Origin: Kitasatospora cinereorecta
Lineage (GTDB): Bacteria; Actinomycetota; Actinomycetes; Streptomycetales; Streptomycetaceae
Assembly (NCBI RefSeq): GCF_024172095.1
Contig: NZ_JAMZDX010000009.1
Span: 186,001-250,000, forward strand
Direction of reading: 5' to 3'
Length of the DNA: 64,000 nucleotides
Shown here: piece after piece, positions 33,358-41,839 of the stretch
Position numbering within the stretch: the stretch's first letter is position 1
Layout of the letters: the number at the start of each line of letters is the position of its first letter
Translations under genes and position numbers: made by a program
Notes under the pieces: generated by a model
The model's input: only the letters and a program-made list of their open reading frames with translations
What the model was told of the DNA's origin: nothing
Databases searched by the model: none

Positions 33358-34391
33358 GGACCTTGAGCCCGGTGGGCACGGTGAGGACGGTCAGCCTCAC
33401 CGACGTCTCAGGGTTCCTGCCCGGCGAGCCGGTGCCCGCGGCGTACTACACCGAGTACCCCGGTGCGGAGGACCGGCTCCGGGACAACCCGATGTTCCGG
33501 ATCCCGCCGCAGCGCCACCACGTCGCCGCGGAGAGCAACGTGGACCTGATCGAGCAGGCCGTCGCGCCCCTGGTCGAACGGCACGGCCGGGACGCGATCC
33601 GGTCGGTGGACGTACTGCTGGTGCACAGCCAGCTGCCGGACAGCCCGTTCGTCGGGGCCGGGACCGAGGTCGCCCGCCGCCTCGGGCTCCGTCCCACCTG
33701 GCTGATCGACGTGGCCAACGCGGGCTGCGCGTCCTTCGTCCACATGCTGGGGCTGGCCCGGCAGATCCTCCTCACCACCGACGCCAGGACGGCGCTGATC
33801 TGCAACGCGCAGACCGCCGCCGGCCAGCTCTTCACCCAGTCCGAGGTCCGGCGGCTCGCGCAGGCCGCGATACCCGGCGACGGCTGCGGCGTCGGCTACC
33901 TCACCACCTCGGCGGCGTCCCCGGTGCTCGCGGTGACCAGCCGCCACTTCGGCGCGTACGGCGGCGACATGACCTGCGTCCTCGACGACGGGCGACGGTA
34001 CTGGGAACCGGGGGAGTCCCAGCTGCGGATCGGCTTCACCGAGGAATCCGTCCGCACCGTCCTGGAACGCGGCAACCGGCTGGTGCCCGAGGTGGTCGCG
34101 GACGTCTGCGAGCAGATCTCCGTCCCCAGCGAGCGGATCGACCTGCTGATCACCAACCAGCCCAACCGCACGTTCCTGGAGAACTGGCGTACCTCGCTCG
34201 GGGTGCCGCCCGACCGGCACCCCGACACCTTCGACGACTGCGGAAACCTCTTCGGCGCCGCCATTCCCGTCACGCTCGACCGCGCCGTGCGGTCCGGGCG
34301 CCTCGCCGCGGGCGACCTGGTGGTGCTGGGCGGCTTCGCCCACGCGGGCGACTACGCGGGCGCGGCGGCGATCCGCTGGGGCGCGGCCTGA
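33354..34391 (+). CDS. KAS III-like protein with His-to-Asn active-site change
   Basis: The product is 345 residues of the thiolase fold: DVANAGCASFVHM with nucleophile Cys125, and C-terminal CGNLFGAAIPVTL with Asn298 at the place of the KAS III Asn. The catalytic His of the usual HQAN motif is Asn268 (NQPN). Claisen condensation would be affected; acyltransfer or a scaffold role is possible. GTG 33354 overlaps the SRPBCC stop. It is the last gene of the four-gene operon. Confidence 0.82.
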   Translation: MRTLSPVGTVRTVSLTDVSGFLPGEPVPAAYYTEYPGAEDRLRDNPMFRIPPQRHHVAAESNVDLIEQAVAPLVERHGRDAIRSVDVLLVHSQLPDSPFVGAGTEVARRLGLRPTWLIDVANAGCASFVHMLGLARQILLTTDARTALICNAQTAAGQLFTQSEVRRLAQAAIPGDGCGVGYLTTSAASPVLAVTSRHFGAYGGDMTCVLDDGRRYWEPGESQLRIGFTEESVRTVLERGNRLVPEVVADVCEQISVPSERIDLLITNQPNRTFLENWRTSLGVPPDRHPDTFDDCGNLFGAAIPVTLDRAVRSGRLAAGDLVVLGGFAHAGDYAGAAAIRWGAA

Positions 34392-34408
34392 GCGGGCGCG
34401 AGGGGGAA

Positions 34409-35137
34409 TCAAGTCTGCCGGGAGATGGTGCAGTCCATGCCCTGGAGTTCGAGGTACTCGGGGTCGGCGTCCGCCCGGGCGGCGGACTGCTGGGGCAGTG
34501 GACCGGCGGTGAGGGGACAGTTGTCGGCCGGCGGGTTGGCGCGGTCGGGGTCGAGGCCGAACCGGATCGGGCCCGCGGTGCGGTAGAGCGTGCGGCCGGT
34601 GGGTGAGCCGTCGGGGTTCACGCCCGGTGGGGGCGGCGGGTAGGCGGGCATCGTCCCGGTCCAGGCCGCGGGCGCCGAGCTGACGAACCGGAACGGGCCG
34701 AACTCCCGCCCGCACCGCTCGAAGGTGATCCGCAGCGGCTGGCCCCACTGGTCGAGTACGCCGCCGTCGGCCTGCGGCCGGAGGGTGCCGGTGCCGGGCT
34801 CCCCGTCCGGGGCGCGGAGCGTGATCAGCCCGAACTGGGGGTGCCTGGCGTCGAGCGCGAGGTCGACCGTGCGGTACGTGCACCCGTCGGAGCCGGTCGC
34901 GGTGATCTCGACGCTCCAGGAGCCGGTGAAGGTGAGGACCGGCAGTGGCGGGGGGAGGTCCACGAGCAGGGTGGTGGCGGTGGTGGTGACGCCGAAGGCG
35001 AGGGTCTGTCCGACGGCGGGAAGGTCGACGGCGGGCTGGTCGGCGGCGTGGGCCGCCGGGGCGGGGCCGAACAGGCCGGCACCGGCGGCCGCGGCAGCGG
35101 CACCGAGGAGCCGGCGCCGGCTCAGGGAGGAGGTCAT
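34409..35137 (-). CDS. Tat-exported hypothetical protein
   Basis: The product is 242 residues. The N-terminus SRRRLLGAAAAAAGAGLFG is a twin-arginine signal with cleavage near AHA-A (about 30). The mature part is beta-rich and has a Pro-rich loop (PAYPPPPPG) and conserved Cys pairs (DGCTYR, ERCGRE, DNCPL, MDCTI). No enzyme motif is recognised. GGAGG lies just before ATG 35137. It probably acts in the wall or outside the cell. Confidence 0.7.
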   Translation of the reverse strand: MTSSLSRRRLLGAAAAAAGAGLFGPAPAAHAADQPAVDLPAVGQTLAFGVTTTATTLLVDLPPPLPVLTFTGSWSVEITATGSDGCTYRTVDLALDARHPQFGLITLRAPDGEPGTGTLRPQADGGVLDQWGQPLRITFERCGREFGPFRFVSSAPAAWTGTMPAYPPPPPGVNPDGSPTGRTLYRTAGPIRFGLDPDRANPPADNCPLTAGPLPQQSAARADADPEYLELQGMDCTISRQT

Positions 35138-35307
35138 GGCCGCATTGTGGGCCGCCGGGAGCCCCGCCCGGCGGACCGGCGGCTGCCCTTACGCCGTACG
35201 TGGGACCCCACGGCCGCCCGTCGGGGCGGTGTCCCGACCTGCTACGCTGCGGCTTTCCGCCAGCCGTTGAGAGCGCTCACAGGGACACGAGAGGCCGTAG
35301 CACGGGC

Positions 35308-35832
35308 ATGATCGCCGATGAGGCCTCCGTGGAGTTCCACGCGTTCTTCGAGCGCCACCACGCCGAGCTGGCCCGCCTCGCGCACCTGCTGACCGGGGAG
35401 ACCGACGCCGCCGACGACCTCGCGGCGGACGCCATGGTCGCCCTCTGGCACCGCTGGGACCGCTTCCGCGCGGCCGACCACCAACTCGCCTACGCCCGCG
35501 GTGTGGTGGCCAACCTCGTCCGCGCCCGGATCCGCAGCGCCGTCCGCGAACGCCGCCGGGTGCTGCTGTTCTGGTCCCACCGTTCCGAACGCGTCGACGG
35601 GCCGGACCTGGCCGCCGTGCTGGACGTCCGCGCCGCCCTCGGCCGGCTGCCGTTCCGCAAACGGGCCTGCGTGGTGCTGCGGCACGCCTTCGACCTCTCC
35701 GAACAGGAGACGGCCCGGGTGCTCGGCGTCTCGGTCGGTACCGTGAAGAGCCAGACCTCCAAGGGGATGGCGGAACTGCAGAGGCTGCTCGGCACCCGGG
35801 CCGCCGAGGAACTGGTCGGGAGGAGGAGCTGA
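35308..35832 (+). CDS. ECF RNA polymerase sigma factor (SigE/SigM-like, streptomycete group)
   Basis: This 174-residue sigma factor has region 2 (EFHAFFERHHAELARLAHLLTG, LAADAMVALWHRWD) and region 4 (LPFRKRACVVLRHAFDLSEQ, LGVSVGTVKSQTSKGM). The final A of its TGA is the first base of the next gene's ATG (stop at 35830-35832, ATG at 35832), implying co-translation with the membrane protein, its probable anti-sigma or sensor. Confidence 0.88.
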   Translation: MIADEASVEFHAFFERHHAELARLAHLLTGETDAADDLAADAMVALWHRWDRFRAADHQLAYARGVVANLVRARIRSAVRERRRVLLFWSHRSERVDGPDLAAVLDVRAALGRLPFRKRACVVLRHAFDLSEQETARVLGVSVGTVKSQTSKGMAELQRLLGTRAAEELVGRRS

Positions 35833-36638
35833 TGGACGACGTACGCAACCGGCTGCGCGAGGCGGCCGACGCCCACGAACCCGACCGCGCCCGGATGCTC
35901 GCCCGAGTCGAACGCGGCCTGGCCGGCCACCCAGCTGACCAATCGGCCCGTCGGCGTCCGCGCCGCACCGGGCCGCTGCCCTGGCCCCGGGTCGTGCTCG
36001 CCACCCTGGCGACCGCCGGGGTGATGGCGCTCGGCGGCCTCGCCGCGGCCTCGCTCGTCCGGACGCCCAGCCCCGCGCCGGCCGCACCGGCGTCCTCCAC
36101 GACCCCGACGCCGGTACCGACCGACTCTCCTGCTCCCGCGTCACCGTCCCCGAGCCGCACGCCCGAGCGGACCGATACCGCCACCGCCACATCACCCTCC
36201 GCCGCTGCCACCGCGTCACGGCCGTCCTCGGCACCCCCGGCCGGTCGGCACCCCGAGGACGGCCCGCTCTGGTCGGACGGCTCCGTCGACCCGCACAGCA
36301 CCTCCTACTGGGCGCAGAGCAACGTCACGCTGAAGACGACCCAGCCGCTGACCGCGCTCACCGTCGAGCTGCGGATCGCCCTGACGGCCGGGGTCCAGGA
36401 CACCGGCCACTGGCAGACCCAGCCCGCCGACGCGTTCGACGTGACGGTCCGCCAGGAGGGTGGATTCCTGGTCTACCGCTGGACCCTCAAGCCCGGCGGC
36501 ACCGTCCCCGTCGGCCAGCACGTCTTCGCCGGGCAGTACAACCACGCGGCAGGCGGCCGCGATGCGAAGGACGACACCTACGGGGCCGACACCGACACCA
36601 GCTCCGTCTGGGGCGACTTCGCCCGCACCACCCGCTGA
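35832..36638 (+). CDS. Single-pass membrane protein, probable sigma-factor partner
   Basis: The product is 268 residues. A short basic cytoplasmic segment (1-50) contains MDDVRNRLREAADAHEPDRAR; a membrane helix runs about 52-75; a Pro/Thr/Ser-rich extracytoplasmic stalk runs about 78-140; then comes a beta-rich outer domain (YWAQSNVTLKTTQPLTALTV, VGQHVFAGQYNH). No HxxxCxxC zinc anti-sigma motif is present, so if it restrains the sigma factor it does so in another way. The overlap with the sigma gene makes it a strong partner candidate. Confidence 0.75.
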   Translation: MDDVRNRLREAADAHEPDRARMLARVERGLAGHPADQSARRRPRRTGPLPWPRVVLATLATAGVMALGGLAAASLVRTPSPAPAAPASSTTPTPVPTDSPAPASPSPSRTPERTDTATATSPSAAATASRPSSAPPAGRHPEDGPLWSDGSVDPHSTSYWAQSNVTLKTTQPLTALTVELRIALTAGVQDTGHWQTQPADAFDVTVRQEGGFLVYRWTLKPGGTVPVGQHVFAGQYNHAAGGRDAKDDTYGADTDTSSVWGDFARTTR

Positions 36639-36652
36639 CCGTGCCGCCCGGA

Positions 36653-36679
36653 CCCGGTGCGGCGGTGGACCGCACCGGG
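36653..36679. terminator. Terminator hairpin between convergent genes
   Basis: The arms CCCGGTGCGG (36653-36662) and CCGCACCGGG (36670-36679) are perfectly complementary with a 7-base loop. It sits between the sigma-partner stop and the pectate lyase stop. Confidence 0.75.
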
Positions 36680-36692
36680 CACAGCAGAAACC

Positions 36693-38015
36693 CTACGGGC
36701 GGTACGTGACGTCGGTCGGGGTGTAGCGGCAGGTCCGGCCGTCGGGTCCGTCGCCGGCCTCCTTGGGCTCGCCGCTGGTGACGCCGGTGTAGCGCTGGCA
36801 GACCGTGATTCGGTGGGCGGAGTCGCCGGTGATGGTGAGGTGGGTGATGGTGGCGGTGTCGCCGAGGTTCGCGTTGATGCCCACGATCTTCTTCCCGGGG
36901 GCGGTGGTGACGACGTTGTCGATCACGACGTGCCGCTGGTACTGGGTCTTGCAGTTGCCGCACGAGCGGTAGAGCTTGCCGAAGTCCTCGACCCGGAAGT
37001 TCTTGATCACGAAGGTGCCGGGCCCGTTGTGCTGGAACACCTTGTCGGCGGCGCCGCGCGCGCCGCCGCCGTCGACGGTCATCACCTGGTCGGCGGAAGT
37101 GCCCTTGAAGGTGGCGGCGTCCTCGCCGACGTTCTCCCACCAGACATTGCGCAGCGTGCAGCTGCCCGCGCAGTGCACGCCGTCGGCAGCCGGGTCGCCC
37201 AGGATGACGTTCTGCAGGACGGCGCCGTCGGCGAGTTCGAACATCGCGGGCTGGTTCTCCGACTGGTCACCCGTGCCGAGCGGCCCCTTGCCGACGAAGC
37301 GCCGGCCACCGCCGTCGAAGAGGGTGGCGACCTTCTGCGTGGCGGTCACCGGGACGTCCGCCCCCTTCGGCGCCGGCCACGACGGGATCGCACCGGTCGG
37401 ATCGGCGGACGAGGCGGACGGCTTCGGTCGGGGATCGGCAGACGCGGTGGGCGTCGCCCCGACTGCCGTGAACGTCCAGCGCTTCGCCGGGGCGGAGTCG
37501 CAGGAGTTCTGCTGCACGGGCGCACCGGCGGCGGTGGAGCCGTCCTTGACGGCGAGACACTTGCCGCTCGCCGCGTTGACGACCCGGTAGCCGCCGTCGA
37601 CCGCCTTCACCGTCCAGGTCTGCGCCGCCGCCGCATCCGTGCACGCCTCCCGCTGGACCGCCGCGCCCGCACCGGTCCGCCCGTCCCGGACTCCGGCGCA
37701 GCTGCCGTCCCACGCGGCCACCAGCCGGAAGCCGCCGCCCGTCGCGGTGAGCCGCCAGCTCCGCGCGCCGCTCCGATCACAGGCCTCCTGGGTCAACTGC
37801 GTGCCCTCGCCCGTGCTCACGCCGTCGGCCGCAGGTGCGTCCAGGCACAGACCGCTCGCCGCGTTGGCCAGGGTGTAGTCGCCCGGTGCCACGGCCGGTC
37901 CGGCCGCATCGGCACCGGCCCACAGGCCGCCGACCGCGGCGGCGGCCAGCAGGGCCACGACACCGCCCAGGGCCGCGATCCTGGCACGCCTGGGGCGTAT
38001 CGCTCGCTTGCTCAC
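36693..38015 (-). CDS. Secreted pectate lyase (PL3) with N-terminal ricin-type lectin
   Basis: The product is 440 residues with an export signal (about 1-38). A ricin B beta-trefoil spans about 42-170 (three repeats with ANAASGLCLDA, DGSCAGV, NAASGKCLAV). A Pro/Ser linker leads to a PL3 parallel beta-helix (about 205-440) with the family stretches FDGGGRRFVG, DGVHCAGSCTLRNVWWENVG and SCGNCKTQYQRHV. PL3 enzymes cleave polygalacturonate by beta-elimination with Ca. GTG 38015 is the start. The lectin should target the enzyme to plant cell wall. Confidence 0.88.
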   Translation of the reverse strand: MSKRAIRPRRARIAALGGVVALLAAAAVGGLWAGADAAGPAVAPGDYTLANAASGLCLDAPAADGVSTGEGTQLTQEACDRSGARSWRLTATGGGFRLVAAWDGSCAGVRDGRTGAGAAVQREACTDAAAAQTWTVKAVDGGYRVVNAASGKCLAVKDGSTAAGAPVQQNSCDSAPAKRWTFTAVGATPTASADPRPKPSASSADPTGAIPSWPAPKGADVPVTATQKVATLFDGGGRRFVGKGPLGTGDQSENQPAMFELADGAVLQNVILGDPAADGVHCAGSCTLRNVWWENVGEDAATFKGTSADQVMTVDGGGARGAADKVFQHNGPGTFVIKNFRVEDFGKLYRSCGNCKTQYQRHVVIDNVVTTAPGKKIVGINANLGDTATITHLTITGDSAHRITVCQRYTGVTSGEPKEAGDGPDGRTCRYTPTDVTYRP

Positions 38016-38223
38016 GTCTCAACTGTCCTTACCGGTACGGGTTCAGGGATCCCGGCGGACCTCCTCGGGTCCGCCGCGCGAACGCCCCGAGTCTTCGTCC
38101 TGTCCGCGGCGTTCGCCTCCTGGTTGCCGCCGCCCGCGGAAAGGTTGCCGCACCGTCGGAAGTAATTTCGCGCCCCCGGTCGCCGCCCACCGGACCTGGA
38201 CCGTCCGCCAGTAGGCGACGCTG

Positions 38224-39036
38224 TCACCCAGCGGGGCTCCTCAGTGCGGTGAGGGTCTCCCGGACGAGTGCCCGAGCCCGGGTCACCGTTGCTGCCAGCG
38301 CCTCGGGAGTCCCGCCCGGGCAGCCCAGCAGGTGGTGGACGCGCGGGCCGAAGTCGGGCGGTGCCGTCGGCAGCGTCTCGGCGACAGCCATCGCGCCCTT
38401 CTCATTGAGGCACCAGCGCCGGTCCGCGGCATACAGTGCCTGCACCAGTACGCCGACCGCTCGGGACAGGCACAGGGAGACGTACAGGACGTCGGCCCGT
38501 GCAACACCCTTCGCCGCGGCAGCGACCAGGAACTCCGCCTCCCAGGCTCCCGCCGTCAACGCAGCCCGCAGCGGCTCCGGATACGTCGCGGTCCGCAGCC
38601 GAAGATCGGTCAGCTCTCCGGTGGGGTCGCTCAGCACCTGCCCGAGGGCCACCTCGCCCGCATAGCAGGGCGACCAGAATCCGAGAGGATGACCCGCCTG
38701 CACCCCCACCTCGTACCGGCCCTCGCGGCAGTCCGCCCACACCTGATCGACCCGGTCCAGGTCCCGCAGGATCCAGTCCACCGCGACCCCGTCGACCCGC
38801 AGCCACGCGCCGCCGTTCACCCAGGGCCCCCAGTCGCCCGGAGCGGCCACCTCCACGTCCGGCCCGGCCAGTGCGCGCAACGCGGCAAGGTCGAGTCCGC
38901 CACGGTAGTAGACGCCGAGATCCCAGTCCGATTCGGGCCGATGCTCCCCGCGCGCCCGGCTGCCGCCGAGCAGCACCCCGACCACGCCTGGCACCCGTGC
39001 CAAGCGGCGAGCCATGTCCTCGATGATCATCCGCAT
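38224..39036 (-). CDS. Nucleotidyltransferase-domain protein
   Basis: The product is 270 residues. An N-terminal NTP_transferase_2 domain has GGSRARGEHRPESDWDLG (residues 24-41) with metal ligands Asp37 and Asp39. The remainder is helical (ADVLYVSLCLSRAVGVLVQALY), as in kanamycin-type or MNT-like transferases. It could adenylylate an antibiotic or another small molecule; no HEPN partner is adjacent. ATG 39030 is an alternative start. Confidence 0.8.
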   Translation of the reverse strand: MRMIIEDMARRLARVPGVVGVLLGGSRARGEHRPESDWDLGVYYRGGLDLAALRALAGPDVEVAAPGDWGPWVNGGAWLRVDGVAVDWILRDLDRVDQVWADCREGRYEVGVQAGHPLGFWSPCYAGEVALGQVLSDPTGELTDLRLRTATYPEPLRAALTAGAWEAEFLVAAAAKGVARADVLYVSLCLSRAVGVLVQALYAADRRWCLNEKGAMAVAETLPTAPPDFGPRVHHLLGCPGGTPEALAATVTRARALVRETLTALRSPAG

Positions 39037-39199
39037 GCCGGGAGTCTGGCAGCTGCCGACGCGTCGGCCCAGCCGGTACTGCGGCGCGCGCCCGCCGCAC
39101 AGCGGCTACCGCATCCGGGGGCGCGCCTGTCCTGCCTCCACCCACAGGCACCATCCGGCGGGTGTACTTACCGGCGGGCCTACTGACCGGCAGACGTTC

Positions 39200-40468
39200 T
39201 TACTTGGCGGGCACGATGACCACGGTGTCCTCCTCGACGCCGGCGGTAATCTCGGTGAGGGCGTCGCCCACCATGCCCAAGGTGACGGTACGGGAGTTCC
39301 CCTCGCGGCAGCGCCGCCCTTCCGTGTCGCAGCGGCCCGTCACCACGTACGGCTCGCCGCTCTTGCGGTGCCGCACCGCGGCGTTGGGCACGGCGAGGAC
39401 CCCGCCGTGCTGCTGGGTCGTGACCGTCACCGTGACGGCCGTGCCGGGCGCCGCCTGCGTCCCTCCGGGCAGGGGGAGGAGCCACGGCCGCAGGCCGCAG
39501 GGCGTGGCGACGTTCACCTGTCGCCCCTGGGGCGCGGGCGGACAGGGCGACGGCACCGCCGACAGCGCGGTCGCCGCGACCGAGGTACCGCCGGACGCCG
39601 ACACCGTGGCGGGCTGGCCGGCCTGCAGGTCGGCGGAGTCCTCCGGCGCCGCGAACGCCTCGACCTGCACCGTGTCCGACCGCAGTACGACCACCGGGAA
39701 ACGGCACGACGGAGTGGCGCCCACCGGTGTGCCCACCTGCTCGACGATGCCGTCCACCGGTGCCTTCACGGCAGCGTTGGCGATGGTGGCGGCGAGCGCG
39801 TTGACCCGGTTCTGAGCGGTCGCCACCCGCTGCTCGTCGGTGGCGATCTGGGCCGTGGCCGCCAGGCGCTCGGCAGCCCGGCTGCCCGGCGTGGGCGTCG
39901 CGACCGGCGAGGGAGAGGAGGCGGCCGGCGCGGTGGGCGTTGCCGCGCGCGTCGCGGCGGGGGCGAGCGGAGGGGGAGGGGCCGGAGCCTCGGCGTCGAG
40001 GAGGGCGACGAGCTTCCGGTCCCGGGCCAGCGCGCTCTGCGCGGCCGTCAGCTCGGCCGCGGCCAGATCGGCCTGCTGCTGCGCCGCCGCCGTGTCCGCC
40101 TCCGCCAGGACGGCCCCGGCCGTGACGTGCGTCCCCACCGCGACCGCGACCGAGGTGACGCGGCCGAGACCGGTCGCCGGGTCCGGGGACGACGTGAACC
40201 ACGCGCACGGATCCTCGGTGCCCGACTGCGGATCCCCCGCCGCGGCGGAACGCCCGAAGAACAGCCAGAACCGGGCGGTCGGCACAACCGTCCCCGTCAG
40301 CCGTACGGTGCGCGAGACGTTCGCCCGCTCCGCCTTGCGGCCGGTCGCCGGCGCCGCGGTGGACGCGACCAGGAGGTACCCCGTCGTGGTGGCGAAGAGG
40401 CACAGGATCGAGCCCAGCAAAAGCCACGCCCCCCGCGGTCCGCCGAGGCCGCCGAACGGTGCTCCCAT
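39200..40468 (-). CDS. HlyD/RND-type membrane fusion (adaptor) protein, orphan
   Basis: This 422-residue protein has one N-terminal membrane helix (about 14-34), a beta-barrel and lipoyl-like hairpin region (VAVAVGTHVTAGAVLAEADT) and a coiled coil near 130-235 interrupted by a Pro/Ala-rich stretch. A second lipoyl half follows (VKAPVDGIVEQVGTPVG), then a beta-barrel with IVPAK at the end. Such adaptors normally sit beside an ABC ATPase and permease; none is here. GGGGG precedes ATG 40468. Confidence 0.8.
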   Translation of the reverse strand: MGAPFGGLGGPRGAWLLLGSILCLFATTTGYLLVASTAAPATGRKAERANVSRTVRLTGTVVPTARFWLFFGRSAAAGDPQSGTEDPCAWFTSSPDPATGLGRVTSVAVAVGTHVTAGAVLAEADTAAAQQQADLAAAELTAAQSALARDRKLVALLDAEAPAPPPPLAPAATRAATPTAPAASSPSPVATPTPGSRAAERLAATAQIATDEQRVATAQNRVNALAATIANAAVKAPVDGIVEQVGTPVGATPSCRFPVVVLRSDTVQVEAFAAPEDSADLQAGQPATVSASGGTSVAATALSAVPSPCPPAPQGRQVNVATPCGLRPWLLPLPGGTQAAPGTAVTVTVTTQQHGGVLAVPNAAVRHRKSGEPYVVTGRCDTEGRRCREGNSRTVTLGMVGDALTEITAGVEEDTVVIVPAK

Positions 40469-40726
40469 ATCGCTGCCCCCGCAGTGTCGGTGCTGTCGCT
40501 CACCCCTCAACGACCGGTCGAGTGGATCGACACTGTTCGATCCGCCGTTCGGGTGCACCGCGCCACCGACCGGCCGAAGGACAGGCGACAGCCGCGTTCG
40601 TGCTGCGTGCGTCGAGATCGCTGCCGCAGAGACAGGCGCTCGGGCTCGGCGACTCACGCCTTCCGCTGTCTCGGAGACCGACTCGTAGCAGGCAGCAGCC
40701 AGTGACTCCACCTGGCAACGCCGCAC

Positions 40727-41113
40727 TCAGCAGGCCGGCATGCCTCCGTGTGGGCTGTTGACCACCAGCGGCAGAGACCCTTCGGCAAGGTAGAAGTGCC
40801 CGGGGAAGTAGTCGATGTGGAGGTGGCCGCCGTCCTCAGCGGAGGCGATGCTACGGAGATTGTCCGCGAGCACCGCCCGGCCGGCGGATTCACCGCTGAT
40901 GACAAGGAACCGCCGCTCGGCATCCAGCTGGACCAGCACGCCAGGGCCGGCAGTCCTCTTGACCTCGATCCCCGCCAGAGCGTCGCTGCCCGGCGAGGAC
41001 GTGGAGCTGAGCTGCCCCTCGCCCTCGGCCACTGCGTCCGCCAGACGATGCAACTCCTCCGCAGACGCCGTGAGATCCACTTCGCCGTATACGGGGTCGC
41101 AGATGAGCCTCAC
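40727..41113 (-). CDS. Hypothetical small protein coupled to a PH-domain membrane protein
   Basis: This 128-residue acidic protein starts MRLICDPVYGEVDLTASAEE at GTG 41113, which overlaps the stop of the upstream gene (GTGA). It contains HIDYFPGHFYLAEGSLPLVVN near the C-terminus and resembles small immunity-like proteins seen near toxins. I do not assign a function. Translational coupling implies that it works with the membrane protein. Confidence 0.6.
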   Translation of the reverse strand: MRLICDPVYGEVDLTASAEELHRLADAVAEGEGQLSSTSSPGSDALAGIEVKRTAGPGVLVQLDAERRFLVISGESAGRAVLADNLRSIASAEDGGHLHIDYFPGHFYLAEGSLPLVVNSPHGGMPAC

Positions 41114-41691
41114 TTCGGCGATCCGGTGGCCAGCACGGCCACCACCAGAAGCGTGACGGCGACCAGGACGGCCAGCGTGACGAGCCAGCCGAACCCCATC
41201 GGGTGCCGGTCCCGGAACTTCAGCGGGGGCCGGATCCGGGCGCTCGGGTGCGTGGAGGCCTTCCACCAGGCATCCACCTGCCGGATGTTGTCCTCGAAGT
41301 TCGGCGAGGAATAGAACACGCTGCGGTGCAGGCCGGGCAGGACGCGGCGGCGGCCGTCGGTGAGGTGTATCCGGGCGTCGTGCGTCGACCCGGACGTGCG
41401 GATGTCGAGCCACTGGATCCGGTGCCAGGGGTAGCTGCGGCCGGCGCCGAACCAGATGACGGTGATCCCGGCGGGACCGACGGTCGTCGCGGCCCGGAAA
41501 CGCAGGTAGACACCGACGGCGCCGAACACCAGGAAGACCGGGAGTCCCCAGAGGATCCCTGCCTCACCCAGCCGGACCGAGCTGACCACGACCGGCACGG
41601 CCCCGCACCCGATCGTGACCGCTGCCCTCCTCACCCCGGCAGCCCGGTACTGCTCTCTCCCCTGGAACCGCAGTTCGTCCACGGCGGGCAC
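41110..41691 (-). CDS. PH-like-domain membrane protein
   Basis: The product is 193 residues with two N-terminal membrane helices (about 20-62) and a PH-like beta region (about 65-130: TTVGPAGITVIWFGAGRSYPWHRIQWLDI) as in bacterial bPH/DUF304-type proteins. A C-terminal membrane helix is near 170-188. It probably binds lipid at the inner membrane face. GTG 41691 is the likely start. It overlaps the next, smaller gene by GTGA. Confidence 0.7.
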   Translation of the reverse strand: MPAVDELRFQGREQYRAAGVRRAAVTIGCGAVPVVVSSVRLGEAGILWGLPVFLVFGAVGVYLRFRAATTVGPAGITVIWFGAGRSYPWHRIQWLDIRTSGSTHDARIHLTDGRRRVLPGLHRSVFYSSPNFEDNIRQVDAWWKASTHPSARIRPPLKFRDRHPMGFGWLVTLAVLVAVTLLVVAVLATGSPK

Positions 41692-41839
41692 ACTACTCGC
41701 GCACGCCCGGCGGGAGCCAGGCCCTGGGTCTGAGCATCGTGCGGAGCAGGCGACGGCAGCCGGGCGGGTGCGCCCGACTGCGCCGGGGCGGCGACCCGCA
41801 TGGCGCTCACGACCCCGCTGTGCCGGTATTGAGGCGGGG

